This document shows positions 7,912-15,930 of a stretch of DNA of 40,151 nt, in pieces. Where the stretch lies: the NCBI GenBank assembly GCA_016928815.1, contig JAFGJZ010000078.1, positions 1 to 40,151 of the forward strand, in the 5' to 3' direction. The notes beneath the pieces were generated by a model, which saw only the letters and a list, made by a program, of their open reading frames with translations, made no database searches and had not been told where the DNA came from. Each line of letters begins with the position of its first letter. The stretch's first letter is position 1. The DNA is from Spirochaetota bacterium (GTDB lineage: Bacteria > Spirochaetota > UBA4802 > JAFGJZ01). The position numbers and the translations under genes are program-made.

Positions 7912-8397
7912 TTATTCTTTTTTATAACGATAGCAGAAATCGCAACAATCAGCACCTTCCATCAGAGTCTGTGTTCTTGTAAGTTCTACAACCGGTTTAC
8001 CGGTTTCCGCAATGTAATAATCAAAATCACACATCATAATCACTCCAAGCTCAGGCTCTCCCAGTTCTCTGAAAAACTCGGCGAATCTGCATCGTGTAAC
8101 ATTGTACTCTTTTCCGTTTTCATCATTTTTTATAAAATTTCTTTCAACATTATCACCGATACGCGGTCTGATTTCATCCCAAACCTGCTCCCATTTTTCA
8201 AAAGGACTTCCAGTTTTCCTTTCACCTATTTCTTGATAAACTCTGCGTATGTAAGGACGGAGTGCATCAGCAATTATTGAGTCTGCTTTCTTTTTCCCAA
8301 GCTCAGCACGCATTTTCCTAATAACAGGCATCAATACATCCACCTGGATTTTTATCTCCTGTAAAAGCGGAATTTTTTTTTCACTATTTTCTGACAT
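7912..8397 (-). CDS. L-2-amino-thiazoline-4-carboxylate hydrolase-like protein
   Basis: 161 residues. The C-terminal half (VTRCRFAEFFRELGEPELG, MCDFDYYIAE and GADCCDFCYRYKK) matches the ATC hydrolase family, named after a Pseudomonas enzyme that opens L-2-amino-thiazoline-4-carboxylate. Most members are untested, and several anaerobes carry one far from any cysteine-synthesis gene, so the true substrate may differ. Divergent from the gene at 8521; the 120 bases between should hold both promoters. Confidence 0.75.
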   Translation of the reverse strand: MSENSEKKIPLLQEIKIQVDVLMPVIRKMRAELGKKKADSIIADALRPYIRRVYQEIGERKTGSPFEKWEQVWDEIRPRIGDNVERNFIKNDENGKEYNVTRCRFAEFFRELGEPELGVIMMCDFDYYIAETGKPVVELTRTQTLMEGADCCDFCYRYKKE

Positions 8398-8520
8398 GAT
8401 TATACACCCTGTTCACCTTATACTTAAATAAAAATTTCTGATTATTTATTAGAAATATCATTGAAAAATACAATCAATTTTTATATCCTTAATGCTGAAA
8501 TCATTCAGCGGGGTAAATTC

Positions 8521-8946
8521 ATGAATACATCTCCAAGCGGAAGTCTGTGTCCTTATTATTATTTGAACGGAGAACTGCATCCTCTTAAATACGGAAGCTT
8601 CAGGAAGGACAGAGAAAAACTGTTTGCCATTATAAAAGCTGAAGAGGAATTCATTCAGCAGTCGGCAGGTCTGAAAAACCGTCTGATCTGGATTGATTTA
8701 TATAAAACTGATTTGACGCCGGAAGTAATGTATAATCTTGTTATTCATATTTACAACATCCGTTTAAAAATAAGCAAACTCTGCATGGTGGGATGTTCAA
8801 TCATGAAAAGACATGCAGTAAAAAAACTGATGAAAAAATATATTCCCGAACTGGCAGAACGGATTCAATTTTTTTCAGATCCTGAAGAAGCGAAAAGATG
8901 GCTTATCGGGAAAGGGCAACATGAAATCATCCGCCGGTTTGTATAA
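8521..8946 (+). CDS. Small SpoIIAA/STAS-like protein of unknown function
   Basis: ATG at 8521 is preferred (GGGG 7 bases upstream) over a TTG at 8461. 141 residues. The pattern of alternating strands and helices (RLIWIDLYKTDLT, LCMVGCSIM) and the end QFFSDPEEAKRWLIG resemble SpoIIAA/STAS-like proteins, where FxdpeeAxxWL is a common close. I see no conserved phosphorylatable Ser. The only plus-strand gene in its region. Confidence 0.5.
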   Translation: MNTSPSGSLCPYYYLNGELHPLKYGSFRKDREKLFAIIKAEEEFIQQSAGLKNRLIWIDLYKTDLTPEVMYNLVIHIYNIRLKISKLCMVGCSIMKRHAVKKLMKKYIPELAERIQFFSDPEEAKRWLIGKGQHEIIRRFV

Positions 8947-8976
8947 TTATTTACGGCATTCCCCAATCAAGCCGTA

Positions 8977-9378
8977 TCACCTGATACACATCGCTGTCAG
9001 ACCATGACATACCGTTTTGAACCCGAATTTTTCATAAAACTTTTCATTACCGGGAGTTGAAACAAGTGTAGGCAGCATTTTATTTTCGTTTAACAAATTC
9101 ATTAATTCTTTCATAATCCGGGAACCTATTCCCTGTCTGCGGTAATCAGGATGTACAATCATTTTTAAAATGTAAGCGTGCTGAATTCCGTCTGAAATGA
9201 CTTCAACAAAACCGATCAGTTCATTTTCCGGAGTTCTCGCTGTAATGCAACCCCAGATTGTTTTCAATGATTTTTCAAGTTTTTCAACCGGTTCAATCTG
9301 CCACTGATTGGTACGGTACAGTTCATTCAGTTCCCGCGCAGATATGTTTTCATTTCTTGTAATGATCAGATTCTCCAT
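8977..9378 (-). CDS. GNAT-family N-acetyltransferase
   Basis: 133 residues, ribosome site AGAAGGT 6 bases before ATG. The core strand YILKMIVHPDYRRQGIGSRI contains the acetyl-CoA loop RRQGIG; the C-terminus has FYEKFGFKTV. It resembles small stand-alone GNATs of the YhbS/YjaB type. Substrate unknown. Convergent with the gene at 8521-8946, 30 bases apart. Confidence 0.85.
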   Translation of the reverse strand: MENLIITRNENISARELNELYRTNQWQIEPVEKLEKSLKTIWGCITARTPENELIGFVEVISDGIQHAYILKMIVHPDYRRQGIGSRIMKELMNLLNENKMLPTLVSTPGNEKFYEKFGFKTVCHGLTAMCIR

Positions 9379-9665
9379 ATAACACCTTCTTGAATATCAT
9401 ATTTCATAACGTCATTTTGAAATTGCCAACAGTTATATTACATTTCAGTTTCAGATCCGGAATCCAGACAGAATGATAATTCATTTTCATAATTTTCTTT
9501 TCTGCTGAAAATCATTGAAATCTACATAATCCGGATCTTCATTTTCCGGTAGATCCTGTTCCATACGCACAATATCACCCGGAAAATTAATTTATTTTTC
9601 ATTCAGCTTTTTAATTTAGACCTTCATTATTTTAGCTTTCACATGAACGCATTCCAGAACGGATT
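9379..9665. other. Gene-less stretch with a coding-like remnant
   Basis: No full gene. On the minus strand 9487-9594 reads INFPGDIVRMEQDLPENED, then PDYVDFNDFQQKRKL and a stop. It is preceded by a stop in frame and lacks a good ribosome site. It probably is the end of a decayed gene; the family is not recognised. Confidence 0.4.
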
Positions 9666-9895
9666 TTATAAAAATTCTCTATATTCAGAATAATCATTCT
9701 GCGGAAAAGCCTTTTCAAGAGCGTTCAGACCTGATTCAAAAAGATCATCTGAATCATCAAGTCCTTCTTCAGCATAAAGACACTGCCACCCGTAAAGACC
9801 GAGCAGTTTTTCAGAATGCTTTAAATACTGTTCATTTACTTAATTTCCCGGAATTTATTTGATTTATCATCTATAAATTCCGGATATGTTTTCAT
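9666..9895 (-). pseudogene. 77-codon gene with a single-base frame break
   Basis: ATG at 9895 after GGCGGTG. It reads MKTYPEFIDDKSNKFREIK and hits TAA at about 9838-9840. One added base there continues the frame as VNEQYLKHSEKLLGLYGW, then QCLYAEEGLDDSDDLFESG, and NALEKAFPQNDYSEYREFL to a stop at 9666. The acidic continuous second part looks like real protein. No family recognised; the size suits a small immunity or accessory protein. Confidence 0.5.
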
Positions 9896-10025
9896 TTCAA
9901 CACCGCCTATAAAAAAGAATACACATGTCTGCTTTAATTATATTATAAAATCAATAACATTTTAATGCAGGTATCTCAAAACTGATAAATTCCAATGGTA
10001 AGTATAAAAACTGCTGCAATTTTAT

Positions 10026-10277
10026 TCATCGGTGCGGACACCCTGCCCAGCAGCATGGTCTCCGTTTCCCGTTTAGAAGATCACCGCACAATCTTTCAAT
10101 ATGCTGTTTTCTTGTCTCGGATTTTTTTACAGAAATGATCCAGCAGATCCATTCATTTCGCGCAAGCGGAGTGAGTTTATTCCATATTTCCAGTACATTT
10201 TCAGAATTCGTAAGAACCTTTTCGAGATCCGGAGGTATTTCATGTACGACACCCGGTTCAATTCCAGTCTTTTTCAT
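10026..10277 (-). CDS. OmdA/YdeI-like protein
   Basis: Start taken at ATG 10277, since AAAGGTGG lies 6 bases upstream; the earlier ATG at 10301 has no site. 83 residues: VVHEIPPDLEKVL, then WNKLTPLARNEWICWIIS, KKSETRKQHIERL and KRRPCCWAGCPHR. This is the bacteriocin-protection, YdeI/OmpD-associated (OmdA) family. The CCWxGCPHR end is characteristic and may bind metal. Exact role unknown. Confidence 0.8.
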   Translation of the reverse strand: MKKTGIEPGVVHEIPPDLEKVLTNSENVLEIWNKLTPLARNEWICWIISVKKSETRKQHIERLCGDLLNGKRRPCCWAGCPHR

Positions 10278-10328
10278 ATAACCCACCTTTGATACATTCA
10301 AAAAATAATCATCAGACTGCTTAAAATA

Positions 10329-11363
10329 CTATAATCCTAATTCCTCTTTTGTATACCATTTTCGCGTAATAAACTCGGAAATATTGCCTTTACGGATAAT
10401 TACACCCGGTACATAAATTACAGGAATGCGGACGGAATTATAATTTATTACACCATCTGTTTTTATTTCATTTTGATTTCCATTAATAATCATTTTTGAA
10501 ACAGTAAGTGCAGTTTTCACTCTGTCGTTCCAATCCTTGATTATTGTCATATCCTGATCCCCTGAAACAATATTTCTGCAGTTATCAAGAATACCATCCA
10601 TACCGCTGACCAATACTTTTCCATTCAATCCGAGTTTTTTTAATTCATTTACCACTTCATACGCAATTCCATCATTCGGAGCCAACACAGCATTTACTTT
10701 TCTGATATTTGGAATTTCAGAAAATATTTCATTTACAAAAGAAGGATCCCAGTTGTTAACACTTTTGTCAGCGAGAATTTTATACTTACCGTTGTTGATC
10801 CGTTTTCCAATTACAGCGAGTGCCGAATCATGAAGCATTGCTGCTACAATATCTGCGGGACTTCCGGACAAAATAAGTATGTTGCCTTCAGGTATATTTT
10901 CTAAAAGCCATTGCCCCTGCATTCTGCCAATGTCTTCATAATTTATTGAAATCACATAGTCAGCAGGCAGGAACCCGCAAGCTGCATCATATCTGATTAT
11001 TGCAATTCCCTGATTTTTTGCTTTTTCTATAACTGAAAATAAATCATCATCATATGTAAAGCAAATGATGCATTTAACTTTTTGTTCAATCATTTGCTCA
11101 ATCTGCTCTTTTTGTTTTTCTGCACTTCCATCAGCATCAAGGCACAATGATGGAAGACCCATAATGTCCGATAACTCCTTAAAGTAATTAAATTCTTTCT
11201 GTCTTTGATTATTAATATTTATAAATGAAACGCCGATTACAGGATTTTCTGTACTTACAGATTTAATTTCAAATGCACTTTCTTTATTTAATGCCGGAGA
11301 AGTATTACACCCGAACATAAATAGAACAAAAAAAATTAAAGCAGTGCTGAATAAATATTTCAT
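10329..11363 (-). CDS. XylF-like sugar-binding lipoprotein
   Basis: 344 residues, ribosome site AAGGAG. Lipoprotein signal ends LFMFGC (Cys19). A periplasmic-binding fold follows: VIGVSFININNQRQ, then VNAVLAPNDGIAYEVVNEL and KVLVSGMDGILD, and a C-terminal MTIIKDWNDRVKTALTVSK segment. These match the D-xylose-binding protein XylF type. No ABC transporter genes adjoin it. It could feed the importer at 13.8-18.5 kb or act as a sensor ligand protein. Its substrate is an inference from the family. Confidence 0.7.
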   Translation of the reverse strand: MKYLFSTALIFFVLFMFGCNTSPALNKESAFEIKSVSTENPVIGVSFININNQRQKEFNYFKELSDIMGLPSLCLDADGSAEKQKEQIEQMIEQKVKCIICFTYDDDLFSVIEKAKNQGIAIIRYDAACGFLPADYVISINYEDIGRMQGQWLLENIPEGNILILSGSPADIVAAMLHDSALAVIGKRINNGKYKILADKSVNNWDPSFVNEIFSEIPNIRKVNAVLAPNDGIAYEVVNELKKLGLNGKVLVSGMDGILDNCRNIVSGDQDMTIIKDWNDRVKTALTVSKMIINGNQNEIKTDGVINYNSVRIPVIYVPGVIIRKGNISEFITRKWYTKEELGL

Positions 11364-11479
11364 TACAAACTCCTTTTCAATATTATCAGTATAATTATAT
11401 TATGTTTCACAGTACCTTAATTACACGGCAGAGTTTTTTCTCCACAGTCAGATAAGATAATTATTCTTTGTTATTTAAC

Positions 11480-12049
11480 TCAATTTTTTATGAAAGTATT
11501 GTTCAGCAATTCAATCCGTTGAGAATCTTCATTTATAACCTTATATAAAAGCCGGTTTGAACTTGTATTATACCACAGATTGCACCCGTTTAATCCTCCG
11601 GTTTTTTCACGGTTTATTCTAATATTTTTTTCTTTCAGAATATCCTTCGCAGCTTTTACGTTCAATTCACCGATAGGCATCAGATCAGTTTTAATATTAA
11701 ATACGGATGCACCGCCTATGAGAGTAGTATGCAGATCCTTTTTATCAAATTTAAACGCAGACAGCTCTTTAATCATATATTCAAGAGAACATTTAACGTA
11801 AAGATTATCAGATGACCTGTCAAAGTCCCTGCCGCATGGATGCGGACATTCATTTGTACATTTACGGTTAATGGAATTGTACGGGAGCTGGGCATGACAT
11901 ATCATTGACACGACATTATCTACATGAAAAATCACCGAGACACAGGAACCTAAAACTGTCCAGATGATTTCCTCATTTTTTCGAGTTATGATAATTTCAC
12001 CAATACCAAGATTCCGCTGCAGACCTCCGGTTACCGGACTTTTCTTCAT
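11480..12049 (-). CDS. cheD: Chemoreceptor glutamine deamidase CheD
   Basis: 189 residues, ribosome site AAAAGG. It has the CheD signature: Cys36 in TVLGSCVSV, His52 in MICHAQLP, and GGASVF and NVKAAKDIL in the second half. CheD deamidates Gln residues of chemoreceptors and in many bacteria binds the phosphatase CheC. No other chemotaxis gene is in the window. A Cys-rich insert (CTNECPHPCGRD, residues about 64-75) is a variation seen in several CheD proteins. Confidence 0.9.
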   Translation of the reverse strand: MKKSPVTGGLQRNLGIGEIIITRKNEEIIWTVLGSCVSVIFHVDNVVSMICHAQLPYNSINRKCTNECPHPCGRDFDRSSDNLYVKCSLEYMIKELSAFKFDKKDLHTTLIGGASVFNIKTDLMPIGELNVKAAKDILKEKNIRINREKTGGLNGCNLWYNTSSNRLLYKVINEDSQRIELLNNTFIKN

Positions 12050-12107
12050 AAATTCACCTTTTCAAAGTAATCATTATTTTTGAACCGGCTGTTCCGGTTT
12101 CCATTAT

Positions 12108-12671
12108 CTATTTCATATAATTTTCATAAAACCATATTATATTGCCGTACATGACCGGGCTGCTGATTTTATTTGCATCATTTATGCATTTTTCATATCT
12201 TTCGGTTACAAGCACCTGATTTCCCCTTTCTGTTCCATTTTTGATTATATTATCGGCAATGTACTTCAAAGTTACATTTTTATCAGCAGTTAATACGGAA
12301 TAATCAAGCCAGAGAGAATAAGCCCCTAAACGGTTTCTCATATGATTAAAGAAAGTACCCTGCTGTTCGCAAACTTCCATCAAATCAAGAATATCTTCCA
12401 GAATGCCGCTGATAATTATATAGTTACGGTTACCCGGCTCAATACATACGGTTATGTACTTTTCAAGATCATGATAAAACATATCCTTTTCCGATGCTGA
12501 AACAGACTTTCCATCATTTAATAATTTGAAAACATCATCCGGATTTTCAGATCTTAAATATTCAAGCGGATATTTCTCAAACATAAAATTCCAATTTTCA
12601 TACCCGCCGTTCCGGGCAAAAGAACATATTGTACAGACTGCAGAAAGAATAATTATCAAAAAATATTTCAT
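12108..12671 (-). CDS. Exported protein of unknown function
   Basis: Start taken at ATG 12671 (AGGA upstream) because it puts a signal peptide first: MKYFLIIILSAVCTICSFA. 187 residues, helical and acidic, with YENWNFMFEKYPLEYLRS near the start and WLDYSVLTADKNVTLKYIAD later. Probably periplasmic. It lies 58 bases past the start of cheD on the same strand; a shared transcript is possible. No family recognised. Confidence 0.6.
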   Translation of the reverse strand: MKYFLIIILSAVCTICSFARNGGYENWNFMFEKYPLEYLRSENPDDVFKLLNDGKSVSASEKDMFYHDLEKYITVCIEPGNRNYIIISGILEDILDLMEVCEQQGTFFNHMRNRLGAYSLWLDYSVLTADKNVTLKYIADNIIKNGTERGNQVLVTERYEKCINDANKISSPVMYGNIIWFYENYMK

Positions 12672-12799
12672 ATTATTGTTTCCTGTAATTTTATCAACTG
12701 TAATAAAAAGCATGCTACAATTTCATTTGTCTGAAAAAAATAATACATTAATCATAATTTTTCAAGAAGAATTCAGTTTTTAACAGCCGGTGAAGCCTG

Positions 12800-13177
12800 C
12801 TATCTGTTTATATTCTCCAAAGGCCAAAACTCGGCCTCCTTTACTCTACCGAAAGGAGGTGAACCTGCACTGAGATAGACAAGCTTTTCGTTACCCGTGT
12901 TCTTCAAACCATGTACTGCATTTGACGGAATGAAGATGGAATCACCCTTCATCACTTCACATTCCTCATCACCGACGTTCATCAGCCCTTTGCCTTTAAT
13001 GATAAAATATGACTGCTCCGTTTCATGCGAATGAAGATGCTGATGTCCGTTCACATCCATTTCAACCAATGTGGTCGTAATATGCCTTGCACCGGTTGAC
13101 AATTCAGAAACCAGAAGATGTGATACGATATTATCCCTGGAATATTTTCTTGTATTTTTAATGTTCGTAATATGCAT
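12800..13177 (-). CDS. Cupin-domain protein
   Basis: 125 residues, ribosome site AAGGAG. Conserved single cupin barrel: motif 1 GHQHLHSHETEQSYFIIKG (metal ligands His, His, Glu, and the later His of motif 2 in IPSNAVHGLKNTG). This type binds a divalent metal and may act as isomerase, dioxygenase or sensor; substrate unknown. It is stand-alone, with the remnant of an effector-binding gene upstream. Confidence 0.85.
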   Translation of the reverse strand: MHITNIKNTRKYSRDNIVSHLLVSELSTGARHITTTLVEMDVNGHQHLHSHETEQSYFIIKGKGLMNVGDEECEVMKGDSIFIPSNAVHGLKNTGNEKLVYLSAGSPPFGRVKEAEFWPLENINR

Positions 13178-13205
13178 ATTATCTCCTTTTAAAAATATTC
13201 ACCAG

Positions 13206-13343
13206 CTAATTCCTGCCGGTAACCGGAATCCACCATCTGACGCCCATACCGCGGGTCGACATGAATGCAACCGGAAAATATGCGGCAATATCAGGTTTCT
13301 GCGAATCCCGTTCATAACCTGCTGACGGCAGCCATTCACCATA
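13206..13343 (-). pseudogene. Remnant of a GyrI-like/AraC effector-binding domain
   Basis: On the minus strand a 45-codon open stretch reads YGEWLPSAGYERDSQKPDIA, then AYFPVAFMSTRGMGVRWWIP and VTGRN. EWLPxSGYE is the hallmark near the end of effector-binding (GyrI-like) domains of AraC- and MerR-type regulators. One extra base separates it from MKWTGLI just upstream (start 13365). No DNA-binding domain or earlier part is present. Confidence 0.5.
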
Positions 13344-13370
13344 TTATAAGACCAGTCCATTTCATGTCCT

Positions 13371-13796
13371 CAACACACTAATATCACGGCTGAATTATTC
13401 TGTCTCACCTTTTCATGCTCTCTGATGCGTACTCCGTCATTTTAAAACAGCGCAATATGGACTGAAACAGAGCACAGGATCAAGGTATCCAGCAACCGGC
13501 GAAAGATATCCGACTTTACCTGTTCTGACTTTAATTTTCAAATAAAAAAATGATTTAATCTGTTTTGATCCGGCAAATTAAGTAAAATATTTTCATAATG
13601 AGGATTATCGGGGAAACTGCAAATGATCGTTAGAGGAATGCCGGCTTCAGTTTACCTTACAGAGTAAATTTATTTCATTTACTCTGTAAGGATCACCGTT
13701 TAGTGAAAATATATGCAGACAAAGTTAAATTTTTAATGCAAAGGCGCATTTACCATACCGGCATAATTACCGCCTTCTATAACAAATAAAGTTTCT
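13371..13796. other. Gene-less stretch downstream of the ABC operon
   Basis: No open frame of note. It contains the 14-bp inverted repeat at 13655-13691 described separately. The rest is AT-rich and shows no other signal that I can support. Confidence 0.5.
13655..13691 (-). terminator. 14-bp inverted repeat, likely end of the ABC operon
   Basis: Perfect stem CCTTACAGAGTAAA (13655-13668), 9-base loop, and its complement at 13678-13691. It is 106 bases past the last permease stop. There is no clean T-run after it, so it may act as a transcript-stabilising hairpin rather than a simple terminator. Confidence 0.5.
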
Positions 13797-14864
13797 TTAT
13801 GAACTGACGCCTTTTCTCTTACGCAGGGTAAGAATGACACTCTGAAGCAGAATGAAAAAGCACAGCATCAATCCTGTTGTAATACTCTGCCAGTAAGGTT
13901 CCCTGAGACCGGATGCAATTACAATATTACTGATCGTCTTCAATGAAAGCACACCGAAAAGGGTCCCGATTACACTTCCGACACCTCCGGTTAATAATGT
14001 ACCGCCGATAATGGACGATGCAATCGCCTGTATTTCCGCAGCTGTAGCATTGGAAGCGTTACCGGCTCCGGTATGAAGCAGATAGATGTAACCGCCGATT
14101 CCAGCAAGCAGACCGCTGAGAACATAAGAGTAGAATTTTGTACGTTTTACATTAATACCAAGCATCAATGCACTCTGACTGTTTCCTCCGACAGCATAAA
14201 GATTGCGTCCGAAACGGGTCCATCTGCAGACTACCCAAATTGCGATAACGATGACGATTGCGATCAATACGCCCGGTTCAACTCTGACAGGAATGTAATT
14301 CCCGGATTTACCGTATGAACCTATGCCCGGAATAACAATACGGAAATTTTTAAAAGCAAGAAAAGCTTCCGTTGTTATGGTACGCGGAGTATTACTTACG
14401 ATGGTTGTCATTCCTTTTGCAAAAAACATACCGCCGAGAGTAACAATGAACGGCTGAATCTGCAGATATGATATCAGAAATCCCTGAATCACTCCCATTC
14501 CCAGACCTATAGCCAGCGCCAGGAAAATTGATCCGAAAACACTGCCTCCATGAGCCTCGAGAAAAACTACACAGGTCATGGTCACCAGCGCAATCATTCC
14601 TCCGACTGAGATGTCGATTCCGGCGGCTATCATGACAACAGTCAATCCGCATGAAATTACAATCAGATATGCATTATTGTTGAAAATGTCAAAAAACTGC
14701 TGAGGATTCGTAAATCCGCCGCCCCAGATAATCATGGCGGCAAGGTACATTGCAATAAACGCAAATATGGTTATTGTAAGGAGCAGAGTCGTACTTGAAA
14801 TAGGCTCCTTCTGTTTCTTTCCCGGTGTCCCGGCAAATAAATTTCTGTCTTTTTTACTTGCCAT
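13797..14864 (-). CDS. ABC sugar permease, YjfF-like
   Basis: 355 residues, 8-10 membrane helices, RbsC/BPD_transp_2 family. The conserved block GIDISVGGMIALV (about 103-115) and the cytoplasmic EAA-like loop NLYAVGGNSQSALMLGINV are present. It starts 1 base after the stop of the other permease, so the two are coupled. As fourth gene of the set binding protein-ATPase-permease-permease, it matches yjfF in the E. coli ytfQRT-yjfF galactofuranose importer; whether the sugar is the same is not known. Confidence 0.85.
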   Translation of the reverse strand: MASKKDRNLFAGTPGKKQKEPISSTTLLLTITIFAFIAMYLAAMIIWGGGFTNPQQFFDIFNNNAYLIVISCGLTVVMIAAGIDISVGGMIALVTMTCVVFLEAHGGSVFGSIFLALAIGLGMGVIQGFLISYLQIQPFIVTLGGMFFAKGMTTIVSNTPRTITTEAFLAFKNFRIVIPGIGSYGKSGNYIPVRVEPGVLIAIVIVIAIWVVCRWTRFGRNLYAVGGNSQSALMLGINVKRTKFYSYVLSGLLAGIGGYIYLLHTGAGNASNATAAEIQAIASSIIGGTLLTGGVGSVIGTLFGVLSLKTISNIVIASGLREPYWQSITTGLMLCFFILLQSVILTLRKRKGVSS

Positions 14865-14865
14865 A

Positions 14866-15930
14866 TCAATTATTCTCCGTTATTTTCATCGGTTTATTAT
14901 AAAAGAGCTTGTCGCGTAGCTGAAGAGCATATTTTTGAACAACCGGCGAACCAATTACCACAATCGCAATAATAACGATCGCTTTATACGCTTTAACTGC
15001 AGTAGAGGAAACTTTCATGGCATAAAGAGTTATCGTTAATGCCTGAATGATATATGCCCCTATCACTGATCCGGAAAGCTTGAACTTACCGCCGCTTAGT
15101 GCATTTCCGCCGATGGCAACTGCAAGAATGGCGTCCATCTCAATATCAATAAGAATGGTCTCGTGGTTGATAAGTCCGATTCGGCAGACATTTATTGACC
15201 CCGCTATTGCAACGCAGACACCGAGTATCATAAAAGAGATAAGTTTCATTAACATGGGATTAATACCGTTAAGTCTTGCTGCGCGTTCATTAATACCAAC
15301 CGACTGTATGTAAAGCCCGAGATTCGTAAATCTCAGTGCAAGTGTAACCAGCAGTCCGAATACTATTACAATAAGAATCGGAGTCGGAATAGGTATACCC
15401 GGAATGAAACTGCCTATGTATCCCAAAAGGGGACTTTCAACGGTTGGAGTAGCTCCGCCGTTTATCCAGTATGCTATCGGCCGGCCTGCCGTAAACAGTA
15501 TCAGAGATGCAATCATCGGCTGAATATTGAAGAAAGCTACCATCATTCCGGTAAACAGTGCAAATAGAACCGCAACGATACATGCTGTAACAAATGCCAG
15601 CAGAATAACTGATAATGTAATATCATTACCTCTAAGGACGCTGACAAACACGCTTCCCGCTATTGCAGCTACAGCACCGACACTGATATCCTGCCCTTTT
15701 GTTGCAGATGTAACCAGCGTCATTGCTATTGCAAGAACTGCCAGTTCCGATGCTCCGTTCAATATACTGATGATATTTCCTGAAAGAACTGTATTTCCGT
15801 AGTTGTTAGTTGTAATGCTTATTGAAAAAAAACTCAGATCTCTGACTAAATTAAAAACGATAACCAGAAAAAGTGCAAAAAGCGGAATAGCCAGCTGAGA
15901 ATTTGATAGTTTTTTTAATGCCTTAATCAT
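14866..15930 (-). CDS. ABC sugar permease, YtfT-like
   Basis: 354 residues, RbsC-family membrane protein. Conserved parts are TSATKGQDISVGAVAAIAGS and LYIQSVGINERAARLNGI, with IGGNALSGGKFKLSGSVIGA near the C-terminus. The ribosome site GGAGG is 9 bases upstream and the ATG overlaps the ATPase stop by 8 bases, so translation is coupled. With the next gene it probably forms a heterodimeric channel in the inner membrane. Confidence 0.85.
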   Translation of the reverse strand: MIKALKKLSNSQLAIPLFALFLVIVFNLVRDLSFFSISITTNNYGNTVLSGNIISILNGASELAVLAIAMTLVTSATKGQDISVGAVAAIAGSVFVSVLRGNDITLSVILLAFVTACIVAVLFALFTGMMVAFFNIQPMIASLILFTAGRPIAYWINGGATPTVESPLLGYIGSFIPGIPIPTPILIVIVFGLLVTLALRFTNLGLYIQSVGINERAARLNGINPMLMKLISFMILGVCVAIAGSINVCRIGLINHETILIDIEMDAILAVAIGGNALSGGKFKLSGSVIGAYIIQALTITLYAMKVSSTAVKAYKAIVIIAIVVIGSPVVQKYALQLRDKLFYNKPMKITENN

